A stretch of 64,000 nucleotides of DNA from Botryotinia globosa (taxonomy: Eukaryota > Ascomycota > Leotiomycetes > Helotiales > Sclerotiniaceae): contig RCSZ01000004.1 of NCBI GenBank assembly GCA_014898425.1, forward strand, positions 372,001 through 436,000. The letters run 5' to 3'. The notes beneath the pieces are model-generated. The model was not told the origin of the DNA and searched no databases. It saw nothing but the letters and a program-made list of their open reading frames with translations. The position numbers were made by a program, and so were the translations under genes. Below are positions 49,860-59,938 of the stretch, one piece after another (position 1 is the first letter of the stretch; every line of letters begins with the position of its first letter).

Positions 49860-50153
49860 TTAAATCTAATTATATACTAAATTAAAAATTAAAATCTATT
49901 GAAAGCTTTTTCTAAAAACAACCCACTTTTATTCATTCTGATAGTTTTATTGATTCAAAAAATATATGTATAAGTTTGATATAATATTTTATATGCCTCA
50001 AAAAGTATAATAATATAGATTTATATAATTATCCCCAAGATTATATAATTCGCTCATTCCTATCTACATTATCACTTCGAATCCACAAATTTATTATTTG
50101 AAATAATTCTCATATTTAATTAGACTCCACTATCAACAAATTATAATATTACA

Positions 50154-51028
50154 ATGGTCAATATGGCAAGAACTCAAGCAACAAGTTTTATCGCGTTGTC
50201 TGATACACACGATTACCAATTTGGCGATAACGCCTCCAACAAATTGCAGCTTCCTGTCCCAAAAGTTGAAGTTCTTCTCCACTGTGGAGATTTAACATAA
50301 GTTGGAGGTGTTCCTGCCTTCAAAAAAGCACTTAAGATGCTCAGCAACTTTGACGCAGAGCTTAAACTAGTTATTGCGGGAAATCATGATTTGGAGCTTG
50401 ATGAAGGATGGTGCAAAGCGCACCTTGAGGAAGACGAGGACTATCTTGACGAACATGTACGGGCCATGGAAGTACAGTAATGAAGGGGGAGTTAGCGAAA
50501 GAAGCGGGTGCTACTTATTTGGAGGAAGGAACGCACACTTTCAATCTTGAAAGTGGTGCAACATTTAAGGTATATACTTCTCCATGCCAACCCGAATTTA
50601 GAGATTACGCTTTCCCTTATAAAAGTAACGAAGATCGATTCAATGCATCTGGGGAAACCGCGAAGGGCGTAACTTCCATTGCTGAAAATCCTATCCCAGC
50701 TGATGTGCGTGTTGTTATGACCCACGGACCACCAAAGGGTTTTCGTGACGAGAACTTGGGCTGCGAGAATGCCCTTCGCGCAGTTCAACGTGCGAAGCCT
50801 TTGATGCATTGCTTTGGCCATATCCATGAGGGGTATGGCGCCAACAAAATCGCATGGGAGGATAAGATAAAGGGAGGGGATGACCTGGTCAACAAGTATC
50901 CGCAGGCTATGGATTTGGATATTGAGTCTGGCAAAGAAACTCTGATGGTTAATGCAGCGATTCTGGATGGAGAACATCAGCCTACCAATGCTCCCTGGAT
51001 CATCAACTTGGACTTGCCTCCTTCATAA
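50154..51028 (+). pseudogene. Metallophosphoesterase (calcineurin-like) pseudogene
   Basis: Starts at ATG 50154. All five metallophosphoesterase motifs can be read: SDTHD (motif I), HCGDLT (II), AGNHDLEL (III), MTHGPP (IV) and CFGHIHEG (V), the order and spacing of small fungal enzymes of about 285 residues. Two lesions break it. Codon 49 is TAA (50298-50300) just after motif II, where CAA is likely, a CpA-to-TpA change typical of RIP. At 50473-50479 the sequence TACAGTA adds 5 bp and shifts frame; the rest stays open from 50480 to 51028. No intron. It lies only about 300 bp from the RIP-mutated gypsy element, so mutation spreading from the repeat is a likely cause of the stop. It would have been a soluble metal-dependent phosphatase of unknown substrate. 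Confidence 0.85.
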
Positions 51029-51252
51029 GCGAATGCTTTTCCATAGTGCAGACTGTAATATACTTGAAGGTTTCAAATATCTAAAAGCAATCAGAAATCT
51101 GCAAATAGTTCAACCTTCTAACCAAATTTAACGTCTTGAGTGATTTGATTATTCTAATTCGTTTGGAGTTTTGATAATCGTCATTGCTGAATTGAAATCC
51201 GGACAATTACACACCCTGATTCAAAAGAACAACTCACTTAGCTCAAGCTACA
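51029..51252. other. Short 3' region of the metallophosphoesterase pseudogene
   Basis: Ordinary intergenic sequence, no feature seen, ending at a small TIR element. Confidence 0.4.
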
Positions 51253-51725
51253 CAGTGTAGGCAATAGTATTTCCCGTATTCTGTATACGGGTTAGTTTAG
51301 TGGTGTGTATCGAATTTTTTCGAAATATGTACGTATGTGGTATAGAATCCAATATCATTGAAAGTATTCAATATCATTTAGTTATTCAATGTTATTAGCA
51401 ATATACTGAAATACTGGAATCTAATATAAAATATATATTCCTATTCAAATTAGATTAGAAACAAGAGGTGGAGATTTCTATTTATATTAGGTAATAAAAT
51501 TCTATTTCTTATTCGAATTGATATGAAATCCCTTGTTTCTAGTTTAATTTGGATAGAAATGTAGATTTTTATATTGGATTCTAATATTTCAATATATTGC
51601 TAGTATTCTTTAAACATATGAATATGTATGAGAATGATATAACCTCCTTTCTATATGTACTAACTGCAATATCAATATGCTAATATACGCCATAGTTTTA
51701 CTGTAGTATATTATTGCCTACACTG
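51253..51725. mobile_element. MITE-like element, family D (TIR CAGTGTAGGCAATA), 473 bp
   Basis: The left end is CAGTGTAGGCAATAGTAT and the right end, in reverse complement, CAGTGTAGGCAATAATAT, giving about 17-18 bp TIRs with one mismatch. The interior is non-coding and dominated by a palindrome at 51396-51602. Only one copy is seen in the window. The flanks do not show a clear target duplication. Confidence 0.6.
51396..51602. repeat. Long imperfect palindrome (about 207 bp)
   Basis: The arm at 51396-51470 (starting tagcaatatactgaaata) pairs with 51528-51602, whose reverse complement starts tagcaatatattgaaata. Pairing covers about 75 bp per arm with scattered transitions and weaker similarity towards the centre. 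Transcribed, it would fold into a long hairpin. Confidence 0.7.
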
Positions 51726-52072
51726 AAGCTACGCAATGTTATTATTTCAAACCTACAGATAAATTAGCCCTTTTCGTTTTCCAATCTGAAATTCCCCATC
51801 TCTTATACGTCATGATAGTCTGACAATCTGCCAGACTCACAGTTCGATGTCTTAGGTACTAGTTTAATTTTATCACGCTTTCAAAGTACTTCAATTACTT
51901 GGTATTTCAGTCTCATATTACCAGAAAAGCGAGACTTGACTATAATGTCCGGAATTCGATGAGACAATGATCACGAGTTTTGCTTTGTGCCAAAGTTTAT
52001 CGCGTAGGGTTTTTGTATTAGGTTTATCTAGTTGTATCTTATAATATGAGGGTAATTAAATGATATGAATTA

Positions 52073-52579
52073 GTAAGAGTTCTGACCCCTGCTCATAGCA
52101 CACCGTGACGTTTTGTAACATAATCCCTATAAAATTCAGGGTTTTCTATATAAACTAAAATATTATATAATTATTCTAAATCTTTTTATTAAACTATTAA
52201 ACTTTTATAATAAATAATTCGATATAATATTAATACTAAAAAACTTCCAATTTATTTTTTAATATTTTTATTGAGAAATTATATAGATTTTTAGTTGAAA
52301 AAATTTAGAATTTTTAACTTATAATACTGTTCCCATATAAAATGAGCAAATTTTTTGAAGATTTTAATACTTCTTATTTTATTCTTTTGAAAATATAATT
52401 CGAAAAAAAAATTATTTTTATTTTTTCAATATTTTAAATAATTCCAAATCTTTTTATAATATAATTTTTAGATTTTTCCTCTATAATAATAAATAAACTA
52501 GAGTATGAAAAGCTAACTAATTGTATATTTTAACCGGAAAAGAGTTACATTTGCTATAAACAGGGGCCAGAACTCTTAC
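52073..52579. mobile_element. MITE-like element, family A, copy 2 (507 bp)
   Basis: Begins GTAAGAGTTCTGACCCCTG and ends CAGGGGCCAGAACTCTTAC; a TIR of about 19 bp with a single mismatch. Subterminal blocks match the copy at 5668-6182 in opposite orientation. The interior is AT-rich and non-coding. Confidence 0.75.
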
Positions 52580-52907
52580 AATCAAGGGCCTCTGAAAGGA
52601 AAAGGGAAAAAGAGTTATAAGTGGCTCCCCCATTGTATCCGCACTCCCACTCTCACTCCCACTCTCACTCCCACTCTCACTCCCACTCTCACTCCCAAGC
52701 ACAAGGGCTCTAAAATAATGCGGGTGCCAATTCGCACACAATACCTAGTGCAATAGTGATCTTTTCATACTACACTAAATCACATGTTCATTTGGTGGGT
52801 TAGATAGTATGAACGTTGTATTTATATCAGGCAATGAGCTCTTTGATGTAGAAAGGGGGTACAAGAGCTTTTAAACAACGCGCCCGACAACTCGCCCACT
52901 ACCAAAC
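52580..52907. other. Spacer with a 12-bp minisatellite
   Basis: Holds a cactcccactct tandem repeat of about 4.7 units at 52642-52697. Nothing else recognised; it includes the 3' end of the minus-strand gene that follows. Confidence 0.5.
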
Positions 52908-53234
52908 CTAAGGACCCAAAATACATGATGCAACAATGGTTACACGAATTCGTGAGACGAGGAGAAAGTTCGATCTGAGGTGGCTTTGAATCTCCACCGG
53001 CCCCACGGTCTTGAATTCCCAGTCGACATTCTGCTCAAGTATCTCCTGGACGCGTTTATCGATGGCATCGTGGCCTTTGATGATCACGCCATACGGCTCG
53101 TAGACAATAACATCTTCGTGATAGAATGGTTTGAACGCTTCTCGATGCGAAACAGCGTCGTAATTTCCAAATACTTTGAAGAGGTTGCCACAAGCGAGTT
53201 CCACGGCTCTTTTTTCAGTTTGCAATAGTGCCAT
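52908..53234 (-). CDS. Small SnoaL/NTF2-like domain protein, probably shortened at the C-terminus
   Basis: Start ATG 53234; 108 residues. The N-terminal 85 residues have the SnoaL-like pattern: a helix with NLFKVFGNYDA, then HEDVIVYEPYGVIIKGHDAI, then an LEQN-W-FKTVGPVEI strand. This small cone-shaped fold is used by polyketide cyclases and related isomerases, and by many small fungal proteins of unknown function. After GPVEIQ the sequence no longer follows the family, and the usual last two strands are missing, so the gene may be cut by a frameshift or have an intron I did not resolve. A TATA-like motif (tataaata, minus) at 53330-53337 supports this start over upstream in-frame codons. Cluster-type neighbours (NmrA-like, regulator, FAD oxidase) suggest a link with secondary metabolism, unproven. 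Confidence 0.6.
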   Translation of the reverse strand: MALLQTEKRAVELACGNLFKVFGNYDAVSHREAFKPFYHEDVIVYEPYGVIIKGHDAIDKRVQEILEQNVDWEFKTVGPVEIQSHLRSNFLLVSRIRVTIVASCILGP

Positions 53235-53861
53235 ATTGAAGCAATATGGATGATGTAGGTTTGGAGTGTTTCTGGAGGGAGTCTTTGTATCTTTGGGAAG
53301 TTGAGCTCTTAAAAAAGATGCTGCTGGGATATTTATATTATATGTATACATCCCAACGTTCAGATGTCCGAGCCGAATCGTGCTATGCTTATCAAGAACC
53401 CAAACATGTTCGAAAACTAGCATTGATTTAATGACGTATAACAGATCGATCGTTGGTACGCTCTTTTTGTCAACTTCCTATTGAAAATTGTGCCGGCTTC
53501 ATAACTCATCATACAGCTCTTTGGTACTAGGTTTACTCTCTTCATTTGAAGTTATATACAATCAGTGTTGGGGGCAACCACAAGAAGAGACGAGACGAGA
53601 GACGCTGGTGCAAAAAGAGGCATGACATTAAGTAATACAATGCATGCTCCATATTCTCTAAAGCTGCCGAGAGTGAGAAAGGTATTTTGGAGATGCTATA
53701 CGATTGCGGGTCGTTGTGGGATACTCGGATATTCGTGGGACGCTCGGGTTACTGTGGGATGGCGGGTCACTGTGCCCCACTACGGAGTATCAGAATGATT
53801 GAGTTCATCCTCGCCTTCAGAGTGGCATTCTTGATAGCTTTAATAACTCGAAATGGTCAGA
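53235..53861. other. Spacer between the SnoaL-like gene and the NmrA-like pseudogene
   Basis: Contains the promoter of the minus-strand SnoaL-like gene. A G-rich stretch with repeated tgtgggat/cgggt words lies at 53700-53790. No gene recognised; the missing 3' half of the NmrA-like gene should have been here but is not detectable. Confidence 0.45.
53330..53337 (-). promoter_or_regulatory. TATA box of the SnoaL-like gene
   Basis: On the minus strand the motif tataaata lies about 100 bp before the ATG at 53234. Confidence 0.4.
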
Positions 53862-54185
53862 TTAGATTCTGCGAAGCTGGACGTCAAGAGCCTGATCCTT
53901 TGCAGCCTCGTCTCGGTTGGCAGGATTACCATGTAAGCCCCAGAAATCACTAACAGCGAAAACAGCGTGCGCATTTTCGAAGGCTAACGAGAGGGCATCT
54001 GGCGAATCCAAGTCGGCTTGGAAAACCTCCACGTCGCGGGAATCTAAAGCTCTAGCTTTGGTGCTGCCAGTGTTACTGATTACTGCACGAACATGCAATC
54101 CCAAATCTTACAGAAAAATATTCGCGACCGAGCCACCCTGGTTTCCAGTAGCCCTGAAGATAACAAGGAGTTTCTTGGTGGACAT
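53862..54185 (-). pseudogene. NmrA-like NAD(P)-binding protein, N-terminal fragment with an internal stop
   Basis: Starts at ATG 54185 (MSTKKLLVIF) and runs into a Rossmann-type beta-alpha-beta unit. The dinucleotide motif reads RATGNQGGS where the family has GATGNQGGS, so the first glycine is changed to Arg (GGG to AGG). Codon 26 is TAA (54110-54108), where CAA is likely. The frame then continues with VRAV, ALDSRDVEVFQADLDSPDALSLAFENAHAVFAVSDFW and ends at 53862. This covers only the first third of a normal protein of about 300 residues. NmrA-like proteins bind NAD(P) and act as redox-sensing regulators or atypical reductases. Both point changes fit G:C to A:T mutation. Not functional. Confidence 0.75.
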
Positions 54186-54618
54186 GATGGTTGAGAAGCT
54201 GTCGAAAGATTTTTGGTCTTTGGGTCGAATAGTGGCAGGTTCAGCTGGTTGTGATAGAAAAGCAAGCGTGGTCTGCTACCCTTTTATAATCGCTATCCTC
54301 GATATCGAATTTCTAAGTGCTGAAAAACCATCGTCATATGATTTCGCCACGACTCGGCAGGCAATAGGAGTCTTAAAGCTTAATAATGAATTTCAGACTC
54401 CGTGAGAAGTTCTTTGCTGAAGTGATGTAACTAGTTCGTCCGATTTCTCCGAATTTTTAGTTGGATTGAGTAAGTATTAGAATTTTGTAAGATCGCGGGT
54501 TTTATCGAAAATAAGACTTATATGACTTAGCATATTAATCTTTATATAACTAGTTACAATTACACTTATAGAAAAGGTAGACAAACAATGTCTCATAAAT
54601 CAGGGACATTCTAGTACA
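54186..54618. other. Intergenic, nothing recognised
   Basis: Upstream region of the NmrA-like pseudogene. The part from 54480 to 54560 is AT-rich. No gene, repeat or promoter motif stands out. Confidence 0.4.
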
Positions 54619-56215
54619 CTATGTCAGTACTTGTCTGAGAAGTAGAATAAGATGAACGCGGTCAAAACTACGTTGCACGGGAATATCGTCTCTACATAAG
54701 ACACTCTCGTTATCTTTAAAGCCTGCCATCGAGATGATCCCATCCACATTGCTCGTCGACCATATCATCTGGTCATATATCTGCGAACAAACAAGCTTTG
54801 TCAAAGGTAGTTACAATTCTGCTTATGAGGGCCATCTGGCCAGTATCAGAACATGCCTGAATACTGGCTGAGAAGAATGATTGTAATGGGAATCTTCTTA
54901 AATCTGATTTCTATATCGAGTTCTCAAAGATTCCAGGTGCAATGGTGTCGGCAAGGGCCCATTCATGAGGCAGGTAAGATGTAGTATGCGAGTCTAATTC
55001 AACCTCAGCATGAAACTGGGATGCGAGTAAGACACTTACCTCTGCCGTTGCCCAAGTTTTGCGTAACGCATTGGTGCAAAATAGCCTTTCCTCTCGTCTG
55101 GCCATGCTGTCTCGAGTGTAAAGAATCCAATTTCTCGAAGAACAGTCATCAGGATGTTCCAAAGTACTATTGTACGGGATATCTCGCGCTCATGCTATAA
55201 TTTGGTGAGCTGCTATTGAAATAGTGAGACAGATAGGTACTAACCCCATATTGCAACGCAAAAATAATGTTTCACAGTGCTGCGTTACATATAGAGATAG
55301 TCAATGACTTTTGAAGTATGTCTTGTGACGTGAAATGACACTGAACATACATTCGTTAGCTATTTATAAATAATCAATGACATTTTCTGTGCCCATACCA
55401 GCTGGGACATGATACGATCAACTAAAACCACGTGTGTCGATAGCAAATTGAATAGCTCTGTCGGTACTAAGCAACCATGCGCCAATCATTCTCATAGATA
55501 GCTCGCATAACTCATTCTCATTTGCTTCCTCCTCGTGAGAAGGACAATAGACAATTGGCCAACGGTGATGGAAATGATCAAAGTAGACCTCCAAATACAT
55601 CTCTGAATAGTTCTGCGACTCATCAGTCCCAATTGTCGTTGCGGTTTAAGTTGTCACTTTAATTTCAGGTCGAACTTTAATCGTTTTCCAGTCAATTAGG
55701 CCATGCGTCCTCGCCGCGAGAGGTACTTTCCTAATCAGCAGAATCTGAGAGTCAGTTTGTTCCTCTTAGAAGTTCCAAAAAGTCACAAGGGCAACGGGGT
55801 GGCTTGGATTATTGCATGCCTCAAGACTCTATTGACAGTGCGGAAACATAAAACTACTGCGAAACAAAGAACTTACTCGGCTGGTGCCTGTGGTGGGCAT
55901 GTACTCGTGGTTGAATTCGAAGGTATCTCATCTCGAGGGGGCTGGGTCAGAGGCACACTAAATACATTCTCCAGGGATTTTGATATGATTGTATCCATAA
56001 TCTCATCCCAGCTGGGATATTTATCCCCCTGAATGTCGTCGTCGTGACTATACTTGCATTCAATCTCTCTCTTAGCACATCGTGAGAAAATGCCATTGCC
56101 ACTGCCATCACATTTCACTTTCCCTGCACGACACTCCAGACAGGCATGTTTGCTCCTTCCCGAAGGATTCTCTTTATTCGCACTGTGTTTGACTCTATGG
56201 CGTAGAAGGCTGTCT
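54619..56215 (-). pseudogene. Zn2Cys6 (possibly C2H2-Zn2Cys6) fungal transcription factor pseudogene
   Basis: Minus strand. A binuclear zinc cluster lies at 56142-56050: ACLECRAGKVKCDG, then a stretch ending SRCAKREIECKY. The usual PCSRC is replaced by IFSRC, so one zinc-binding Cys is Phe. Just before it, RDSLLRH (about 56215-56195) looks like the end of a C2H2 finger, as in C2H2-Zn2Cys6 fusion regulators. A middle-homology-region segment follows at 55600-55418 (YLEVYFDHFHHRWPIVYC). Weaker matching frames lie at 55162-54911 and 54804-54619. The pieces are in several frames with stops between, more than introns explain, so I call it broken. Intact members bind DNA and often control nearby metabolic genes. 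Confidence 0.65.
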
Positions 56216-56785
56216 CTATTTCAGATGTCAGCATCTTGTTTCTGGGAGTGCTCAGAGTTTCTAATGTGCATATCAAAGTGACATGCCAAAGTATCACTGA
56301 GAGTCTATCCTGGGCATCAGGCTCATTATGATTGTTAGGATTCGTGATAAACCGGTGCGGGATCATCTACAAGACGAGAGGAAGCAGTGCCAGGAACATG
56401 ACACTCCCCTAACAGACGGAATGAATCAGCGATATACGGAATACAGTGCACTCTCGGTTTTTACGAATGCTTGAAATGGGAGGGTGTTTCGGGGAAGATA
56501 TAGTATTAGAAATCACGTTTGTGATAATAATAGTTAATGAATGTTATTTTCGAATCTGCATCACCTCATATGAAAGTTCTCTGATTACTAAGCTGTTGAT
56601 CTTTAGTCGTCAGTCGGCCCGGACTGCACCTGGCTTAATAATACGAATCCCGTGACACGATTTACAAGGCCCTCGTATAATTACTAGTTACTTACCTATC
56701 TATTAGTTATCCAAAAAGACTCTTTATATATGTTCTTAAATCAAGTGCAAACCCAAGTATTACACAAGCACTCAGGATTTGGAAA
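56216..56785. other. Divergent promoter region between the regulator pseudogene and the FAD oxidase gene
   Basis: May contain remnants of the N-terminal exon of the minus-strand regulator (frame at 56115-56366) and the promoter of the plus-strand oxidase (tttatatat at about 56721-56729). Nothing else recognised. Confidence 0.4.
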
Positions 56786-58925
56786 ATGCGTTTTCATGAC
56801 ACTTTGTTTGTGGGAATTGCTACTTACTTTTCTCTATGCGCAGCTATTACACCGCCACCACCAGCTTTAAATTTAGTCAATTCGACTGTCCTAGGTTTGG
56901 AATCCCTTGATCCGGCAATATATGCCCAGATTCTAGAGCTTGGCGGGCAGTTCGGAGGCGTTGATAAGTGTCAATTGGCAGTGAGTGTCCTATTTCAAGA
57001 TTCACTTCATGAATGCGATATTTATCAATCATGTTGTCATCAATTTAGTGTAAAATTCTGTCCATCCTCTCTCCCGCCAAACTCACAAACCCGTCGTCTC
57101 CATCCTAAATACCCCTCCCATATTGGTCAGTTCAACAAGCCGAAGTCGTACCGAGCTGTCGTTTCGATGTTACAATTCCTCAAGATATCTCTACAACTAT
57201 CAAAATTTCTCAATTGACGAATTGTCCTTTTGCGGTGAAAAGCGGGGGACATGCATCATTTGCTGGAGCATCAAGTATAAAAAATGGTATCTTAGTCAAT
57301 CTGCAAAAATTAAATACAGTTCAATTGAGTGCAGATAGAGGAACAGCAAGTATCGGACCTGGAAATACATGGTATGATGTCTATCAAGTGTTAGATCCAT
57401 TAGGAATAAGCGTAGTCGGAGGAAGGGAAGCTGGGGTTGGAGTTGGAGGACTCACACTTGGAGGTGGAATATCTTATTTCTCTGGCAAACATGGATGGGC
57501 TTGCGATAATATTCTCAATTACGAAGTTGTTCTCGCAGATGGCAGTGTTGTCAACGCATCTCCAACATCACATCCAGATCTATACCAAGTCCTTCGTGGT
57601 GGATCCGGTACGAACTTCGGGATAGTAACGAGGTTCGACGCATTTGCATTTGAACAAGGACTTTTATGGGGAGGATCAAGATTTTACAGTTTGGCTTCTA
57701 ATGCTTCACTCTCAGATGTGTTTTCGCAGTTTATTGTTGATGCACCGACTGATGAGGATGCCCATCTATATATTGGTTGCGGATATGTACCGAGTTTGGG
57801 AGGGTTTGTGACGTTGAGTGGTCCCGTGTATGCAAGACCGGTAGCAAATGCGACAATTTTTAATGCGCTGAACAATATTGTAAGTTTAGGAGATGCGACG
57901 GGAGTAGCAAGTATGGTGGATTTGTCGGTTCAACTTAATCAGACGGCTTTTTTGAGGTAAGATCTTGCCGTATTATGAGATGTTAGGAGTGGTTGTGCTG
58001 ATTCATTTCAGAGAAGCGTATGTGATCCTTCTTTTAATCATTCCAAATAAGCGACATGTGTAATCCTTCGCGGATCTGAGATTGAAATCCCCAGCGTCCT
58101 GCAATGACTATGTCTTATTCCCATTGACTCTCCTGTTTGAAAGTATATACACATATACTTGTTAAGAAGACAAGATGATAGACCTTTTTACATATCGGAA
58201 GTCTCTTGTTACCAATATTCAGAATCAGTGCTAACATATCAACCTCTCTCCGGTTCTAGATGGAAAACAGTTACTTTCAAAAATAACGCCACTCTGTTCA
58301 AAAGGATTCATAAAATCTTTGTAGAAGAGGTAAACCGGGTCGTAGACGTTCCGGGAATTATGCCATTCATGGCACTTCAGCCTCTTTCACTTAATATCAT
58401 TGAACAAATGCAGAAAAGGGGTGGGAACATATTGGGCTTAGAGACGGAAGAAGGCCCACTTAGCAGTAAGTTAAGGAAGAGATGAAATGTATAAAGGGGG
58501 TAATAGGGAGAGATAACGGGAGAGCAGTGAAGGAGGAAGAGAGTAAACGGGTAAAATTCAAAGAGGAAAGAAGCTAACAGAAGATAGTAATGAACCTTAA
58601 CTGGGGATGGGAAAATGAAGAAGATGACGAGAAAGTTTTCACGGCATTGAATCGATTCGTAGAAAGAATTGTTGAGTCAGTACTCCCTTTCTTTGCTTTG
58701 TCTATTTTTCTGGAAGATCAAAATTACTGACTCTGTAATTGTGGTAGTTTGGCAAAAGAATGGGGACTTGACAATCAGTTTATTTATATGAATTATGCGA
58801 GTAAAGAACAAGACGTTTTTGGTGGCTATGGAGAGGTTAATGAGAAGAAGCTTAGAGATATACAAAGGAAGTATGATCCCGAGGGAGTTTTTAAAAGGCT
58901 GCAGCCGGGGTATTTCAAACTTTGA
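56786..58925 (+). pseudogene. Secreted BBE-type FAD-dependent oxidase with one in-frame stop
   Basis: Exons inferred: 56786-56980, 57049-57956, a possible 6-nt micro-exon 58012-58017, 58260-58465, 58588-58675 and 58748-58925; about 526 residues. Signal peptide at MRFHDTLFVGIATYFSLCAA. The FAD-binding PCMH domain is clear: FAVKSGGH with the His usually linked to FAD, GPGNTWYDVY, and GGREAGVGVGGLTLGGGISY. The C-terminal BBE segment is YMNYAS followed by KYDPEGVFKRLQPGYFKL. Such enzymes oxidise alcohols, sugars or alkaloid/polyketide intermediates, making H2O2. Codon 85 (57106-57108) is TAA within otherwise well conserved sequence. Splicing the exon differently does not avoid it without losing family residues. 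The introns between 57957 and 58259 are unusually long together. It is either a recent pseudogene or a strain allele; all other exons are open. Confidence 0.75.
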
Positions 58926-59938
58926 CTGGAGAATGATGGACGAGGATAGTCGGCAGATTTGGGTGAGGTAATCTAAATCGGCAATGCACGTACAAGATTT
59001 GCTATTTTGGGAGATCTAGATTCAGCGATCTTTTAATTTAGTCAAAACCTGCATCTAGACTTTTCTCTAGAATTATTCTCATGCAAACAATCAGATCATT
59101 GGATCTTCGCAGATCCCGAGAGATCAAGGCGTGCAGCCGTTCAATGGCCATCATTTGGGTAACCTACCACAACATGAGCATTGAGCCTCAAGCTTTCACA
59201 GTTCTATACTCTCATCGGTAAGCCACTGAGCACATCGATTCATTTCTAATCCGATTGGTTCACGTTACATTTCTCATGTGAGTCAAGCTTTTCATTCGCG
59301 CTTGTCGTTTCATCCACTCATTTTCGGGTTCGCTAAACACATCCCCTGAAATTAATCCTAGCCAATCAAATGATTCACAACCCGACTCTTTCAGACGAGA
59401 TAATTTTACTAAGCGCCAACGTCATGTTTGAGCTTTATGTTGTCTATTTTGCATTTATTGGATGAGAAAACTTGGGTGGAAACTACAATGAATTATTGTG
59501 AATCGTACAGCAAACTGGCTAGTTGTCTGTTTACCTGTCGATCTGATGGAGTTCTGGAAAAGCGCCAAGTGTGTAATGCAATGCACTCAGTGGGTTTGGG
59601 TCTCATTCCCGGTCATGTTCATTGAGATGTCGAGTATATAGAATGAGTCGAGACTTTTGGTAACATGATTTCAATTTCCATATTCTACTCATCATTCGTT
59701 TTCCTATTCTCAATTCCATTCATTGTTTCGTGTCTTGTCTGTCGTTGATTATTTCCTTCTTTTCCTTTTTCATTCACAACTTTCTTTGCTAAATTGTTAA
59801 TCATTAATTTTTGATACCAAAAATTGCAATCTTTCACATCCTTATCAGCACATATATCTAGTACACATCTAGCCTTTTCTTTCCTCCTGAAAACACTTCC
59901 TACGGAATAATTTTTGAAAAAATATCATCTCTACAATC
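58926..59938. other. Intergenic, including the promoter and leader of the Ser/Thr-rich protein gene
   Basis: About 1 kb without a gene. From about 59700 the plus strand is pyrimidine-rich (ttccttcttttccttttt), typical of leaders and initiator regions of well expressed fungal genes. A 65-codon frame at 59428-59625 has no recognisable feature. Confidence 0.45.
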
